From assembly GCF_004135345.1 (NCBI RefSeq), contig NZ_CP035495.1, forward strand, positions 1,364,001-1,428,000: 64,000 bases of DNA, given 5' to 3'. Positions within the stretch are counted from its first letter, which is position 1. Each line of letters begins with the position of its first letter. Positions 9,096-19,459 of the stretch are shown here, in pieces. This DNA is from Xylanimonas allomyrinae (GTDB taxonomy: Bacteria > Actinomycetota > Actinomycetes > Actinomycetales > Cellulomonadaceae). Both the position numbers and the translations under genes were made by a program. The notes under the pieces were generated by a model. It ran no database searches. It was not told where the DNA came from and saw only the letters and a program-made list of their open reading frames with translations.

Positions 9096-10178
9096 TCACG
9101 CGGAGGCGGCGCGCCACCGTTCGAGCGCCCGCAGGGCCGCACCGTCGTCGATGCTGCGCGCGGCAATCCCCAGCCCCACGGCGAGTCGCTCGAGGAGCGT
9201 GCCCGAAGCCGTCCCTGGCAGAGTGCCGTCGGCGACGAGCGCCGCCGCCGCGTTGAGCAGCACGGTCTCGCGCACCGGCCCGCGGTCCGCTCCGTCCAGC
9301 ACGCCCAGCGCGACGCGTGCGTTGTGCTCGGCGTCGGCGCCTCGCAGGTCGGCGACCTCGATGCGTGTCAGCCCGAGGTCCTCCGCTGCGTCGATCCGCA
9401 CCGGCGAGACAGCCCCGTCGCGCACCTCCCACACGGCCGTGCCCCCCGTCGCGGCGAGCTCGTCGAGGCCATCGTCTCCTCGGAACACCAGCGCGGACGT
9501 GCCGCGTGCGGCGAACACGCCTGCCATGAGCGGGGCCATGCGCGCATCGGCGCAACCGACCGCCGTCGCACTGGTCAACGCCGGGTTGGTGAGCGGACCC
9601 AGGAAGTTGAACGCCGTCGGCACCGCAAGCTCCTTGCGCGCCACCCCCGCGTGCCTCATCGAGGGGTGGAACACGGTCGCGAAGCAGAACGTGATGCCGG
9701 CCTCGACGGCGATCTGCGCCACGCGGGAAGGCTCATGGTCGAGCCGGATGCCAAGCGCCTCGAGCACATCGGCCGCGCCCGATGCGCTGGTCGCGGCACG
9801 GTTGCCGTGCTTGACCACGCGCAGACCGGCCCCGGCGACCACGATCGCCGCCATCGTCGAGATGTTGACGGTGTGCGCGCGGTCACCGCCCGTGCCCACG
9901 AGGTCGACCGTGCGACCCGGGACCTCGATTCGCGTGGCGTGCGCGATCATCGACGTCGCGAGACCTCCGAGCTCCTCGACGGTCTCGCCCTTGGCGCGCA
10001 GGCCCATGAGAAACCCCGCCAGGCGCGCCGGAGACACCGCACCGGACATGACCTCGTCCATCGCCCAGGCGGCCTGAGCCGCCGTCAGGTCGTCACCGAC
10101 GACGAGCCGGTTCATGACGACCGGCCACGCCAGCGTGGGATCGGTCGCAGGGGCGTTGTCGACGTCGGGCTGACTCAA
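9096..10178 (-). CDS. trpD: Anthranilate phosphoribosyltransferase
   Basis: It transfers a phosphoribosyl group from PRPP to anthranilate, the second step of tryptophan synthesis. The product is 360 aa. The PRPP loop GTGGD is at 95-99, NIST at 105-108 and KHGNR at 123-127; the Mg-binding DDGLDE motif is in the C-terminal half. I chose the TTG at 10178 because an AAGGA ribosome binding site lies six bases before it; the frame stays open to 10247 with no recognisable protein. No other trp gene is adjacent, so it is a detached trpD as in M. tuberculosis (Rv2192c). Confidence 0.94.
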   Translation of the reverse strand: MSQPDVDNAPATDPTLAWPVVMNRLVVGDDLTAAQAAWAMDEVMSGAVSPARLAGFLMGLRAKGETVEELGGLATSMIAHATRIEVPGRTVDLVGTGGDRAHTVNISTMAAIVVAGAGLRVVKHGNRAATSASGAADVLEALGIRLDHEPSRVAQIAVEAGITFCFATVFHPSMRHAGVARKELAVPTAFNFLGPLTNPALTSATAVGCADARMAPLMAGVFAARGTSALVFRGDDGLDELAATGGTAVWEVRDGAVSPVRIDAAEDLGLTRIEVADLRGADAEHNARVALGVLDGADRGPVRETVLLNAAAALVADGTLPGTASGTLLERLAVGLGIAARSIDDGAALRALERWRAASA

Positions 10179-10308
10179 CGCGGGTCCTTCTCTCGGTGCG
10201 AGACGGTGTGCGGACTGGCATCGACCCCGCGTGCGGGCGTGCCGCAACCTGCGAGGTCACCCCGAACGCTACCGGGTCGCGCGCCGAACCGACCCGTCGT
10301 CCCGCGAC

Positions 10309-10719
10309 TCAGACCGTCGCGCCGGCCAGCAGCCCCGCGACGGCACTCTGGAGAGCAACCGAGTCCAGCGGTCGCGGCACGACGGCATCGGCGAGCGACC
10401 ACGAGGCGAGCCACGCGTCCTCGGCCCTGCCCGTGAGCACGAGCACCGGCGGGCACTCGTAGATCTCGTTCTTGAGCTGGCGCGCCAGGCCCATGCCACC
10501 GGCCTTGTCCGCCTCGCCGTCGAGCACGACGAGATCCCACCGCTCCCGGTCGGCCGCGTCGACGACCGCCGCGGCGGTCGCCACCTCGAGCCAGTCGATC
10601 TCCGGCGCGTGCGCGCGCAGGCGCGGCCCGACGGCGGTTCGCACCTGTGCGCGCACCGTTTGATCGTCGCTGTACAGAAGGACGCGCGGGCCACCTGTGC
10701 GCGTGCTGGAACTCGTCAT
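10309..10719 (-). CDS. Stand-alone response-regulator receiver domain
   Basis: The 136-aa product is a CheY-like receiver without an output domain. The acidic pair Asp18-Asp19 follows the first strand, the phospho-acceptor would be Asp67 (VVLDGEA), and the switch threonine is Thr96 (VLTGR). The usual Lys-Pro after strand five is Arg116-Pro117, a conservative but notable change that may alter phosphorylation chemistry. A GGGAGG ribosome binding site precedes the ATG. No histidine kinase lies nearby. It is divergent from the cytochrome oxidase subunit III gene. Confidence 0.8.
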   Translation of the reverse strand: MTSSSTRTGGPRVLLYSDDQTVRAQVRTAVGPRLRAHAPEIDWLEVATAAAVVDAADRERWDLVVLDGEADKAGGMGLARQLKNEIYECPPVLVLTGRAEDAWLASWSLADAVVPRPLDSVALQSAVAGLLAGATV

Positions 10720-10796
10720 GCGTCATGCCTCCCATCGAGCCACCCGGAGCGACATCGCGCGCCCGCCGGCAGCGTCTCCTCACGTTTTAATGGCAT

Positions 10797-10816
10797 CGTG
10801 ACACACGCGCGTCACG
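10797..10816. promoter_or_regulatory. Inverted repeat in the receiver/ctaE intergenic region
   Basis: CGTGAC (10797-10802) and GTCACG (10811-10816) form an inverted repeat with an 8-nt spacer, in the middle of the 256-bp non-coding gap (10720-10975) between the divergent receiver gene and ctaE. It could be an operator for either gene. The gap also holds AATAAT at 10964-10969, six bases before the ctaE GTG. Nothing else was recognised there. Confidence 0.35.
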
Positions 10817-10975
10817 TCGAGAACCGATAGAACGTGGTCTTTTCGTGGCACTCTCTCACTGATCGTCAGATCGCGCGAGCACTTCGGCGTGAATCCGCGG
10901 GTTTTCGCGGTCCACGAACCCCGAAGTGCCGTTTGGCATGGTCACAAGTGTGGTCGAGTCCGCAATAATGACTCC

Positions 10976-11623
10976 GTGTCCACGACCGAAACGGCTGCTG
11001 CCCCCGCTGCCCGACCGCATGTGAGCGTCAACCGCCCGAACCCGGTGTCGGTCGGGACGATCGTCTGGCTCGCCAGCGAGCTGATGTTCTTCGCCGCTCT
11101 GTTCGCGATGTACTTCACCATCCGCTCCGTGATGGACCCGGCAGAGTGGGCCGCGCAGACAGACAAGCTCAACATCCCCTTCGCGTTCGCCAACACGACC
11201 GTCCTCGTGCTGTCCTCCGCGACCTGCCAGCTCGGGGTGCTCGCAGCAGAGCGCTTCAAACCCGCACGCTCGGGCCGGATCTGGCAGGCCGGTCAGTGGG
11301 GCATGCACGAGTGGATGACCCTGACCTACGTCATGGGCGCGATCTTCATCGGCGGCCAGCTCTTCGAGTACGCGTCGCTCGTCCGCGAAGGCCTGACCAT
11401 CTCGTCCAGCGCCTACGGCTCGGTCTTCTACCTGACGACGGGCTTCCACGGCCTGCACGTGCTCGGTGGGCTCATCGCGTTCCTGTTCCTCCTCGGACGC
11501 TCCTTCGCAGCCAAGCGGTTCGGCCACCACGAGGCCACGACCGCCATCGTCACGTCGTACTACTGGCACTTCGTGGACGTCGTGTGGCTCGCCCTGTTCG
11601 CCGTCATCTACCTGGCCAAGTGA
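10976..11623 (+). CDS. ctaE: Cytochrome c oxidase subunit III (aa3 type)
   Basis: A membrane subunit of the aa3 terminal oxidase. The product is 215 aa from the GTG at 10976, with five hydrophobic helices and the subunit III signatures [28 protein letters not shown] and [15 protein letters not shown]. The frame opens earlier at 10889, but homology begins with [16 protein letters not shown]. It heads the ctaE-qcrC-qcrA-qcrB cluster, the usual actinobacterial arrangement (Rv2193-Rv2196), while subunits I, II and IV lie on the opposite strand at 16.4-19.5 kb. Confidence 0.95.
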   Translation: MSTTETAAAPAARPHVSVNRPNPVSVGTIVWLASELMFFAALFAMYFTIRSVMDPAEWAAQTDKLNIPFAFANTTVLVLSSATCQLGVLAAERFKPARSGRIWQAGQWGMHEWMTLTYVMGAIFIGGQLFEYASLVREGLTISSSAYGSVFYLTTGFHGLHVLGGLIAFLFLLGRSFAAKRFGHHEATTAIVTSYYWHFVDVVWLALFAVIYLAK

Positions 11624-11708
11624 CGGGATCGGCCGCGCACGCACGGGGGCACAGCAGCTCCCGTACCACCCCCGGAAACACCCAAAGCCACGAGACGAGG
11701 TCACTGTC

Positions 11709-12488
11709 GTGAAGGCACTCGCCGCCCGCAGGCACCACCGGTCAGCCCCGGTCGTGCTCCTGCTGATGGCGCTGCTGGTCACGGGCGGCGTGTACGCCGC
11801 CCTCGCCCCGAGTCCGGCGAACGCCGCGACCACCAGCACCGCGGACATCGAGACCGGCAAGCAGCTGTTCCAGGCGAACTGCGCCACCTGCCACGGCCCG
11901 AACGCCGAGGGAGCCGGCGAAGTGCCCTCCCTGGTGGGGGTCGGCGCCGCCGCCGTCGACTTCCAGGTCTCGACCGGCCGCATGCCGATGCAGATGAGCG
12001 GACCGCAGGCTCCGGCCAAGCCACGTCAGATGGACGAGGAGCAGACGGCCGCGCTCGCCGCGTACGTCGCCTCCCTCGGCAACGGCCCGGCGATCCCGAC
12101 CGACGCCCAGGTCGATGCCTCCCAGGGCAACGCAGCGAACGGCATGGCCTTGTTCCGCACCAACTGTGCGATGTGCCACAACGCGGTCGGTGCGGGCGGC
12201 GCCCTGTCCCAGGGCAAGTTCGCGCCATCGCTCATGAAGACGTCGGAACGCAACATCTACCAGGCCATGCTCACCGGCCCTCAGTCGATGCCCGTCTTCA
12301 ACGACGCCACCATCACCCCGGAGGGCAAGCGCGACATCATCGCGTTCCTCGACGAGCAGCATGCCGGCTCGGCCGGCGGCAACGCGCTCGGCGGGCTCGG
12401 CCCGGTGTCCGAAGGGTTGTGGGCCTGGGTCATCGGCCTCGCCATCATGATCGGCGGAGCGATCTGGATCGGAGCGAAGTCCTCGTGA
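11709..12488 (+). CDS. qcrC: Dihaem cytochrome c subunit of the bcc complex
   Basis: This cytochrome cc carries electrons from the Rieske protein to the aa3 oxidase within the bcc:aa3 supercomplex, replacing a soluble cytochrome c. The product is 259 aa. An N-terminal hydrophobic segment (about 14-38) acts as a signal or anchor. Haem motifs CATCH (58-62) and CAMCH (153-157) follow, and a C-terminal transmembrane helix starts at about 238. The GTG start has GAGG eight bases upstream. Its stop overlaps the qcrA start (GTGA). Confidence 0.96.
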   Translation: MKALAARRHHRSAPVVLLLMALLVTGGVYAALAPSPANAATTSTADIETGKQLFQANCATCHGPNAEGAGEVPSLVGVGAAAVDFQVSTGRMPMQMSGPQAPAKPRQMDEEQTAALAAYVASLGNGPAIPTDAQVDASQGNAANGMALFRTNCAMCHNAVGAGGALSQGKFAPSLMKTSERNIYQAMLTGPQSMPVFNDATITPEGKRDIIAFLDEQHAGSAGGNALGGLGPVSEGLWAWVIGLAIMIGGAIWIGAKSS

Positions 12489-13537
12489 GCGACAGCAACA
12501 CCCCCGTGAACCCCTCGGGCGACGTCGAACGCGCGCACGACGCGAGTGCGCTCGTCCAGGCCGAGCGCTTTCCCGACCCTGGCGTCCCCGCGCACAAGCC
12601 GCGCCTGACGGACACCGACCCCCGGGCCGCCAAACGCGCCGAGCGCACCGTCGTCATCCTCTTCACCATCTCGGCCCTCGGCACGATCGGCTCGCTCGTC
12701 GCCTACTTCGCGGTGCGTCCCGACGGCACGACCGCGGGCACGCGACTGTCGACGCTGCTGTTCGGTGTCACGCTGGCCATCTCGCTCCTCGGCATCGGCT
12801 TCGCGGCCATCCACTGGGCGAAGGCACTCATGTCCAACCGTGAGTACACCGACGAGCGCCATCCGACCGCGACCTCGCCCGAGGCTCGCGAGGTTGCCGT
12901 CATCGCGCTCCAGCAGGGCGTCGAGGACTCGGGCATCGGCCGCCGCGGGGTGCTCAAGGGCGCGTTCGTGGGCGCGCTGGCCCTGTTCCCGCTGACGATC
13001 GCCGTACCCCTCGTCAGTTCGGTCGGCAGCGACTGGAACATCAGCAAGTTCCGTCACACGTTGTGGCAGAAGGGCCGGCGACTCGCCTACGACCCGGACG
13101 GGCGCCTCGTCAAGGCCACCGACCTCACCGTCGGTTCCGTCGCCCACGTCATGCCTGACGTCCCCGAAGAGGAACGCCGGACGGAGGAGTGGATCTCCGA
13201 GAAGGCCAAGGCCATCGTCCTGCTCGTGCGCCTCAACCCCGAGGACATCCGTTCCGAGCACAGGCCCGGAGCCTCGTACGAGGGCATCGTCGCCTATTCG
13301 AAGATCTGCACCCACGTCGGCTGCCCCGTCGCGCTGTACGAACAGCAGACGCACCACCTGCTGTGCCCGTGCCACCAGTCGACCTTCGACATCGCCGACG
13401 GCGCGAAGGTCGTCTTCGGCCCCGCCAAGCGCCCGCTGCCCCAGCTCCCCATCACCGTCGACGACGAGGGGTACCTTATTGCTGAGGACGACTTCTCCGA
13501 GCCCGTCGGCCCGAGCTTCTGGGAGCGCCTGAAGTGA
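12485..13537 (+). CDS. qcrA: Rieske iron-sulfur subunit of the bcc complex
   Basis: It carries the [2Fe-2S] centre that accepts electrons from menaquinol. The product is 350 aa, longer than proteobacterial Rieske proteins because of a cytoplasmic extension of about 60 residues and three N-terminal helices, as in other actinobacteria. Cluster ligands are CTHVGC (Cys275, His277, with Cys280) and CPCHQS (Cys294, Cys296, His297). A twin-arginine-like GRRGVLKG precedes the third helix. The start GTG overlaps the qcrC stop and the stop overlaps the qcrB start, so the genes are translationally coupled. Confidence 0.96.
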   Translation: MSDSNTPVNPSGDVERAHDASALVQAERFPDPGVPAHKPRLTDTDPRAAKRAERTVVILFTISALGTIGSLVAYFAVRPDGTTAGTRLSTLLFGVTLAISLLGIGFAAIHWAKALMSNREYTDERHPTATSPEAREVAVIALQQGVEDSGIGRRGVLKGAFVGALALFPLTIAVPLVSSVGSDWNISKFRHTLWQKGRRLAYDPDGRLVKATDLTVGSVAHVMPDVPEEERRTEEWISEKAKAIVLLVRLNPEDIRSEHRPGASYEGIVAYSKICTHVGCPVALYEQQTHHLLCPCHQSTFDIADGAKVVFGPAKRPLPQLPITVDDEGYLIAEDDFSEPVGPSFWERLK

Positions 13538-15252
13538 GCACCGCAACCACGTCCCAGACCGCGAAGCGCCGCCCGTCGGCCGAACCGACGACGGCGGCAG
13601 GGAAGGCCGCGGACTACCTGGACCAGCGCACGTCGATCGGCGTGGCGGTCAAGGAGTTCGCGCGCAAGATCTTCCCGGACCACTGGTCCTTCATGCTCGG
13701 CGAGATCGCCCTGTTCTCGTTCGTCGTCCTCCTCATCACCGGTGTGTTCCTCGCGCTGTTCTTCCAGCCGTCGATGGCGCTCGTGACGTGGAACGGCCCG
13801 CTTCCGCAGCTGAACGGCCAGCAGATGTCGGCCGCGTTCGCGTCGACGCTCGACCTGTCGTTCGTGGTCCGCGGCGGCCTGCTGATGCGCCAGATCCACC
13901 ACTGGTCTGCACTGATCTTCATGGCGTCGATCGTGACGCACATGATGCGCGTGTTCTTCACCGGAGCCTTCCGCAAGCCGCGCGAGCTCAACTGGCTCGT
14001 CGGCGCGACGCTGCTGATCCTCGGCCTGGCTGCCGGGTTCTCCGGCTACTCGCTGCCCGACGACGTGCTCTCCGGCAACGGCCTGCGCATCGCCGACGGC
14101 GTGGTCAAGTCGATCCCGATCATCGGCTCGTACATGTCGTACTTCATCTTCGGAGGCGAGTTCCCCGGCGAGCACATCATCGCCCGGTTGTTCACGGTGC
14201 ACATCCTCCTCGTGCCGGGACTGATCCTCGCGCTCGTCGGTCTGCACCTGTTCCTGATGGTGCTGCACAAGCACACGCAGTACCCGGGCGGCGGCCGGAC
14301 CGACAAGAACGTCGTCGGCTACCCCGCGTTCCCCGTGTACATCGCGAAGATGGGCGGCAACTTCTTCTTCGTCTTCGGTGTCCTCGCCCTCATGGGCGGA
14401 ACGATGGCGATCAACACGGTGTGGAACTACGGGCCCTTCGACCCGTCCCCCGTGTCCGCCGGCGCCCAGCCGGACTGGTACATGCTGTTCCTCGAGGGTG
14501 CGTTGCGCCTCATGCCTGGGCAGGCAGAGATCGTCATCGGCGGGTTCACGCTGTCGCTGAACGTGCTCGTGCCTGCGCTCGTGGTGCCTGGCATCCTGTT
14601 CACGTTCCTGCTCGCCTACCCGTTCATCGAGGCGAAGGTCACCGGCGACCACCGTGAGCACCACGTGCTCGACCGCCCGCGCAACGTCCCGGTGCGCACC
14701 GGCCTGGGAGTCGCGTTCCTCACGGCGTTCATCATCCTGGCGCTCGCCGGCTCGAACGACCTCATCGCGACGCACTTCCACCTGTCGATCAACGAGATCA
14801 CCTGGGTCTTCAGGGTGCTGCTCTTCGTCGGCCCCTGGTTTGCCTTCTGGGTGACCAAGCGCCTGTGCCTCGGTCTTCAGCGCAAGGACCGCGAACTGGT
14901 GCTGCACGGCCACGAGTCCGGCCGCATCGTTCGCTTCGCGAGCGGTGAGTACATCGAGGTGCACACCCCCCTCGACGAGCAGGAGCGGTGGCTGCGCGTC
15001 AACTACGAGGCCCGCACCCCCCTCGAGCTCGCGCCCGCCACCGATGCCCGCGGCGTCAAGCGCAAGGGCTACGCAGCAGAGAAGCGCTGGCACCGACTCT
15101 CGAAGTTCTTCTTCGAGGACCGCATCGAACCCGTCACGCCCGCCGAGCTCACCGCCGCCCACGCGCACGGCGAGCACGAGGCGATCGACGCCACGCGCGA
15201 GGAGCACACGGCCCTTCCAGCCGGTGCCACCCGCACCGACCAGGAGCGCTGA
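13534..15252 (+). CDS. qcrB: Cytochrome b subunit of the bcc complex
   Basis: It holds the two b-type haems and the quinol sites of the menaquinol:cytochrome c oxidoreductase. The product is 572 aa, with eight or more hydrophobic helices. Visible motifs include the haem-ligand helix with QIHHWSALIFMASIVTHMM, the second ligand pair in helix four (FTVHILLVPG and VGLHLFLMVLHKHTQ), and the Qo-site loop GPFDPSPVSAGAQPDW, which carries the PDW signature. The C-terminal 130 residues are a hydrophilic cytoplasmic tail. This is the family targeted by telacebec in mycobacteria. Confidence 0.96.
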   Translation: MSTATTSQTAKRRPSAEPTTAAGKAADYLDQRTSIGVAVKEFARKIFPDHWSFMLGEIALFSFVVLLITGVFLALFFQPSMALVTWNGPLPQLNGQQMSAAFASTLDLSFVVRGGLLMRQIHHWSALIFMASIVTHMMRVFFTGAFRKPRELNWLVGATLLILGLAAGFSGYSLPDDVLSGNGLRIADGVVKSIPIIGSYMSYFIFGGEFPGEHIIARLFTVHILLVPGLILALVGLHLFLMVLHKHTQYPGGGRTDKNVVGYPAFPVYIAKMGGNFFFVFGVLALMGGTMAINTVWNYGPFDPSPVSAGAQPDWYMLFLEGALRLMPGQAEIVIGGFTLSLNVLVPALVVPGILFTFLLAYPFIEAKVTGDHREHHVLDRPRNVPVRTGLGVAFLTAFIILALAGSNDLIATHFHLSINEITWVFRVLLFVGPWFAFWVTKRLCLGLQRKDRELVLHGHESGRIVRFASGEYIEVHTPLDEQERWLRVNYEARTPLELAPATDARGVKRKGYAAEKRWHRLSKFFFEDRIEPVTPAELTAAHAHGEHEAIDATREEHTALPAGATRTDQER

Positions 15253-15289
15253 GCTCTGACCTGACCAACGGCGACGCACGGCCCGTGCG

Positions 15290-15312
15290 GCGGCCCCCGA
15301 CGACGGGGCCGC
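15290..15312 (+). terminator. Hairpin after qcrB
   Basis: GCGGCCCC (15290-15297) and GGGGCCGC (15305-15312) form a perfect 8-bp stem with a 7-nt loop, 38 bases after the qcrB stop. It probably ends or attenuates the ctaE-qcrCAB transcript before sodA. Confidence 0.5.
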
Positions 15313-15381
15313 TACGCGGGTCGTCGCCGTTTCCCCACCCGACCGCCACCCGGACGGCCGGACCGCAACAGGAGGAAGTTG

Positions 15382-16011
15382 ATGGCTGTTTACACGCTCC
15401 CTGACCTGAGTTACGACTACGCCGCACTCGAGCCCCACATCTCGGGGCGGATCATGGAGCTGCACCACTCGAAGCATCACGCCGCGTACGTCGCCGGCGC
15501 CAACGCCGCGCTGGAGAAGCTCGCCGAGGCCCGCGAGAGCGGCGATCTCGCCTCGGTGAACCTGCACGAGAAGAACCTCGCGTTCAACCTCGGCGGGCAC
15601 GTCAACCACTCGGCATTCTGGACGAACCTCTCCCCCGAGGGCGGCGGCGAGCCGACCGGGGCGATCGGCTCCGCCATCGACGAGCACTTCGGCTCCTTCG
15701 AGAAGTTCAAGGCACACTTCGCAGCCGTCGCCGCGGGTGTCCAGGGCTCGGGCTGGGCGATACTCGCCTGGGACTCGATCGGCCAGAAGCTCGTCATCGT
15801 CCAGCTCTACGACCAGCAGGGCAACATCGCCCTCGGTCTCGTGCCGATCATCCTGCTGGACTGCTGGGAGCACGCGTACTACCTCGACTACCAGAACGTC
15901 CGCGCGAACTACGTGACCGCCTGGTGGAACATCGTGAACTGGGCCGACGCCGAAGCGCGCCTGGCCCGCGCGACGTCCCAGACCGCGGGTCTGATCGTCC
16001 CGGCGCTCTGA
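15382..16011 (+). CDS. sodA: Superoxide dismutase, Mn/Fe family
   Basis: It dismutates superoxide in the cytoplasm; no signal peptide is present. The product is 209 aa. Metal ligands are His28 (ELHHSKHH), the histidine of [12 protein letters not shown], and Asp and His of [11 protein letters not shown]. The metal (Mn or Fe) cannot be fixed from the motifs alone. An AGGAGG ribosome binding site six bases before the ATG at 15382 rules out the TTG three bases earlier. It sits between the two halves of the respiratory supercomplex gene set and ends in a strong terminator. Confidence 0.95.
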   Translation: MAVYTLPDLSYDYAALEPHISGRIMELHHSKHHAAYVAGANAALEKLAEARESGDLASVNLHEKNLAFNLGGHVNHSAFWTNLSPEGGGEPTGAIGSAIDEHFGSFEKFKAHFAAVAAGVQGSGWAILAWDSIGQKLVIVQLYDQQGNIALGLVPIILLDCWEHAYYLDYQNVRANYVTAWWNIVNWADAEARLARATSQTAGLIVPAL

Positions 16012-16040
16012 GTCTCGCCGAACCCGCTCACTGATCGCTG

Positions 16041-16092
16041 AGAAGCGCCTCGCTCCGGCCCTGCAGGGGCCGGAGAGAGGCGCTTCTTTGTG
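16041..16092 (+). terminator. Rho-independent terminator of sodA
   Basis: A long hairpin (outer arms 16041-16051 and 16077-16087, with an inner GC stem) is followed by TTTGTGT, 29 bases after the sodA stop. This is the most canonical terminator in the window. Confidence 0.85.
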
Positions 16093-16384
16093 TGCGTCCT
16101 GACTCTCGCCCCGTCTTGCGTGAGGGGCATGTTCGCCGAGGGATGCTCGTGCGACAGGCGCGCCGACGGCGGCACGATCCCGGCGCACGGCATCGGCCCC
16201 GCGAAGCCTCCTTCCGCGAGGCGGAGGACTGAGCGCTGGTTCCGACACGCGCGATTTGCGGCATGAGATCGGTCCGTGGGGCTACTCGTGTGCCCCGAAT
16301 TCGCCGTCCTCGCGGCAGAGCAATGAGGAGGCCCGCCCCTTGACCGGAGCGGACCCCCTCATGTCGCGGCCCGTGGTGGCCGCA

Positions 16385-16413
16385 CCTCCCCCTCGCCTCG
16401 TGGAGCGGGGAGG
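16385..16413 (-). terminator. Possible ctaF terminator; rest of 16093-16422 empty
   Basis: CCTCCCC (16385-16391) and GGGGAGG (16407-16413) flank a 15-nt loop just past the ctaF stop codon on the minus strand. The remainder of the roughly 330-bp gap between the sodA terminator and ctaF shows no supported gene or other element. Confidence 0.4.
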
Positions 16414-16422
16414 AGTGGTCAG

Positions 16423-16824
16423 TCAGTGTGCGTGCTGCCCCCGGCTGAACTCGAACACCCAGCCGACCAGGCCGATGACGCCGACGACGAACCCGAAGTA
16501 CAGCACCCACCACCCGACGGCAAGCCCCAGGAATGCGAGTGCTGCGGCCGCAGCGATGACCAGAGGCCACCAGCTCCACGGCGCGTAGACACCCTGGTCT
16601 CCGGCGCCGTCAGCGATCTCGCCGTTCTCGTCGTCCTCGGGCCGCGCGTCGATTCGGCGCGCGGTGAGCGCGAGATACGCCCCGATCATCGCCACGAGAG
16701 CGCCGAGCAGGGGCATCCCGAGGAACCCGACCGGCTCCTGCCAGCTGGTGATGAACCCGTAGATGATGCCCATCGCGACGAAGAAGGGCGCAAGATAGAC
16801 GAAGAGCCTCGTCTCGATCTTCAC
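16423..16824 (-). CDS. ctaF: Actinobacterial cytochrome c oxidase subunit IV
   Basis: A small accessory subunit of the aa3 oxidase, specific to actinobacteria. The product is 133 aa with four hydrophobic helices in two pairs (about 8-28, 33-55, 85-103, 105-126) and an acidic loop between the pairs. Its ATG overlaps the ctaD stop (ATGA), so it is coupled to the catalytic subunit. The counterpart is Rv2199c. Confidence 0.92.
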   Translation of the reverse strand: MKIETRLFVYLAPFFVAMGIIYGFITSWQEPVGFLGMPLLGALVAMIGAYLALTARRIDARPEDDENGEIADGAGDQGVYAPWSWWPLVIAAAAALAFLGLAVGWWVLYFGFVVGVIGLVGWVFEFSRGQHAH

Positions 16825-18545
16825 TTCGCGGCCCCTTCGATGGTGGTGGTGGACGCACCGGCGTACTGGGGGTAGAGCTCCGGGTGCTCCATCGCGGCGA
16901 CCTCCGGGTGGTGCAGATCAAATGCCGGGGACTCGCTGCGAATGCGCGGCAGCGAGGCGAAGTTGTGCCGCGGCGGCGGGCAGGACGTCGCCCACTCGAG
17001 CGAGCGTCCGTAGCCCCACGGGTCGTCGACGGTCACGAGCGGGGCGTTGCGCCAGGTCGTGTAGACGTTCCAGAAGAAGGGCAGCAGCGAGGCCGCGAGG
17101 ATGAACGAACCGACCGTGGAGACCTGGTTCATCCAGGTGAAGCCTTCCTCGGGCATGTAGTCCGCGTAGCGACGAGACATGCCCATGACGCCCAGCCAGT
17201 GCTGCACGAGGAAGGTGGCGTGGAACCCGACGAACGTGAGCCAGAAGTGCACCTTCCCCAGCCGCTCGTTGAGCATGCGTCCGGTGAACTTCGGCCACCA
17301 GAAGTAGAAGCCGGCGAACATCGCGAACACGACGGTTCCGAAGATCACGTAGTGGAAGTGCGCGACGACGAAGTAGGAGTCGGAGACCTGGAAGTCGAGG
17401 GCCGGGCTCGACAGGATGACGCCGGTCAGACCGCCGAGCAGGAACGTCACGAGGAATCCGATCGTCCACACCATGGGCGTCTCGAACGTCAGCTTTCCTC
17501 GCCACATCGTGCCGATCCAGTTGAAGAACTTCACGCCCGTCGGGACCGCGATGAGCATCGTCATGAACGCGAAGAAGGGAAGCGTGATCGCGCCCGTCAC
17601 GTACATGTGGTGCGCCCAGACGGTGACCGACAGCGCGGCGATCGCGATCGTCGCGTACACCAGGCCCTTGTAGCCGAAGATCGGCTTGCGGCTGAAGACC
17701 GGGAGCACCTCGGAGACGATGCCGAAGAACGGCAGCGCGATGATGTACACCTCGGGGTGGCCGAAGAACCAGAACAGGTGCTGCCAGAGGATGGCGCCGC
17801 CGTTGTCCGGGTTGAAGACCTGGGCTCCCAGTCGCCGGTCGGCGCCGAGCGCGAAGAGCGCGGCCGCAAGCGGCGGGAAGGCCATGAGCACCAGGATGCT
17901 CGTGATGAGCGTGTTCCAGGTGAAGATCGGCATGCGGAACATCGTCATGCCGGGTGCGCGCATCGTGATGATCGTGGTGATGAAGTTGACGGCACCGAGG
18001 ATGGTGCCGAAGCCGCCGAGCGCGAGACCGAAGACCCAGAGATCTCCTCCGAGCCCAGGACTGAACGCCGTGTTGGACAACGGCGCGTAGGCGAACCAGC
18101 CGAAGGATGCGGCGCCCTGGGGCGTGAAGAAGCCCGCGGCGGCGATGAGGCCACCGAAGAAGAAGAGCCAGAACGCGAACATGTTCAGGCGAGGGAAGGC
18201 GACGTCCGGCGCACCGATCTGGAGCGGCATGATGATGTTGGCGAAGCCGGCGAAGAGCGGCGTCGCGAACAGCAGCAGCATGATCGTGCCGTGCATCGTG
18301 AAGAGCTGGTTGTACTGCTCCTTGCTCTGCACGATCTGCAGCCCCGGCTCGAACAGCTCGGCGCGGATGAACAGGGCCAGCACGCCACCGATGCAGAACC
18401 AGATGACCGAGGTGATCAGGTACATGTACCCGATGGTCTTGTGGTCGGTCGACGTGACCCACTTGACCACCGTGCGGCCGAGGGTCTGACGGCGTGGCGC
18501 CAGACCTGGGACCAGCGCGGTGCTGGCGGATGCAGTCGTGGCCAT
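16821..18545 (-). CDS. ctaD: Cytochrome c oxidase subunit I (aa3 type)
   Basis: The catalytic subunit, carrying haem a and the haem a3-CuB centre that reduces oxygen and pumps protons. The product is 574 aa with twelve predicted helices. The CuB ligand region [18 protein letters not shown] with WAHHMYVTG, and the haem-ligand helix [17 protein letters not shown], are all visible. The start overlaps the ctaC stop (TGATG) and the end overlaps ctaF. In M. tuberculosis ctaD lies elsewhere; here subunits II, I and IV form one operon. Confidence 0.96.
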   Translation of the reverse strand: MATTASASTALVPGLAPRRQTLGRTVVKWVTSTDHKTIGYMYLITSVIWFCIGGVLALFIRAELFEPGLQIVQSKEQYNQLFTMHGTIMLLLFATPLFAGFANIIMPLQIGAPDVAFPRLNMFAFWLFFFGGLIAAAGFFTPQGAASFGWFAYAPLSNTAFSPGLGGDLWVFGLALGGFGTILGAVNFITTIITMRAPGMTMFRMPIFTWNTLITSILVLMAFPPLAAALFALGADRRLGAQVFNPDNGGAILWQHLFWFFGHPEVYIIALPFFGIVSEVLPVFSRKPIFGYKGLVYATIAIAALSVTVWAHHMYVTGAITLPFFAFMTMLIAVPTGVKFFNWIGTMWRGKLTFETPMVWTIGFLVTFLLGGLTGVILSSPALDFQVSDSYFVVAHFHYVIFGTVVFAMFAGFYFWWPKFTGRMLNERLGKVHFWLTFVGFHATFLVQHWLGVMGMSRRYADYMPEEGFTWMNQVSTVGSFILAASLLPFFWNVYTTWRNAPLVTVDDPWGYGRSLEWATSCPPPRHNFASLPRIRSESPAFDLHHPEVAAMEHPELYPQYAGASTTTIEGAAK

Positions 18546-19459
18546 CAGTTCTCGGCCTCCTGGGTCTCGGTGGAGGCGCGAACCTCCTGGTGACGGTTCA
18601 GGTCGAGGCCGAGCTCGCCCGTGTTCCCCTGCGAGCGCAGGTCGTCCATGTGGGCGTCGTACTCGTCGCGCGTGACGACCTTGACGTTGAAGAGCATCCC
18701 GGAGTGGAACTCGCCGCAGAGCTCGGCGCACTTGCCGGCGTACGCTCCGATGCGCTCGGGCGTCACCTCGAACACGTTGGTGCGTCCCGGGAACATGTCC
18801 TCCTTGTAGAGGAACGCGGGGATCCAGAACGAGTGGATGACGTCGCGTGAGTCGAGCGTGAACTCGACCTTCTCGCCGACGGGCAGGTAGAGCGTCGGCA
18901 GCGCCTTCGACGTGCCGGGCGCACCGTCCACCTCGTCCGCCTTGGTCTGGCTGCCCGGGTCGACGAGGTGCTGACCCGTGTCGTAGACGTCGTCGTCCAG
19001 GTAGTTGAAGTCCCAGCTCCACTGCTTGCCGATGACTTGGATGTGGACGTCGGCGTCGCCGTCGACGCGGGTGACGTCAGAGGCGACGCGGTCCGTGTGG
19101 TGGAAGAGCACCAGCACCATCGCCAGCGGCACGATCACGTACATGAGCTCGAGCGGCACGTGGTAGCGCGTCTGGACCGGGAGCTGGTCGTCGTCGCGCC
19201 GCTTTCGGTAGGCGGCGACGCACCAGAGCATCAGGCCCCAGGTGATGACGCCGACGGCCAGGGCAGCGACCCAGGAACCCACCCACAGCTGGCGCAGGCC
19301 CGCGGTCTGGTTCGTCACCTCCCCGTCGGAGTAGCCGGGGAGGTAGCCGCGCTTGACGGCGTCGCTCGCGCAACCTGAGGCCAGCACCCCGACCGTGACG
19401 GCAAGGGCCGTCACGCGCAGGATGGTCCGCGGGGCGCGGGTGGGGAGCTTCGACTGCAA
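18545..19459 (-). CDS. ctaC: Cytochrome c oxidase subunit II
   Basis: It accepts electrons from the QcrC haems through the binuclear CuA centre outside the membrane. The product is 304 aa. A lipoprotein signal ends at LASGC (Cys30), two transmembrane helices follow (about 60-83 and 104-120), and the CuA site is [12 protein letters not shown] near residue 240. The start is a TTG at 19459, which fits because the signal peptide begins there; AAGG lies six bases upstream. It is the first gene of the leftward ctaC-ctaD-ctaF operon. Confidence 0.95.
   Translation of the reverse strand: MQSKLPTRAPRTILRVTALAVTVGVLASGCASDAVKRGYLPGYSDGEVTNQTAGLRQLWVGSWVAALAVGVITWGLMLWCVAAYRKRRDDDQLPVQTRYHVPLELMYVIVPLAMVLVLFHHTDRVASDVTRVDGDADVHIQVIGKQWSWDFNYLDDDVYDTGQHLVDPGSQTKADEVDGAPGTSKALPTLYLPVGEKVEFTLDSRDVIHSFWIPAFLYKEDMFPGRTNVFEVTPERIGAYAGKCAELCGEFHSGMLFNVKVVTRDEYDAHMDDLRSQGNTGELGLDLNRHQEVRASTETQEAEN

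Noticed and set aside
13294-16248. 984-aa open frame antisense to qcrA, qcrB and sodA
   Set aside because: Low-complexity His/Arg/Glu-rich translation opposite well-conserved respiratory genes.
16884-18593. 569-aa plus-strand frame over ctaD
   Set aside because: Antisense shadow; ctaD motifs on the other strand are unambiguous.
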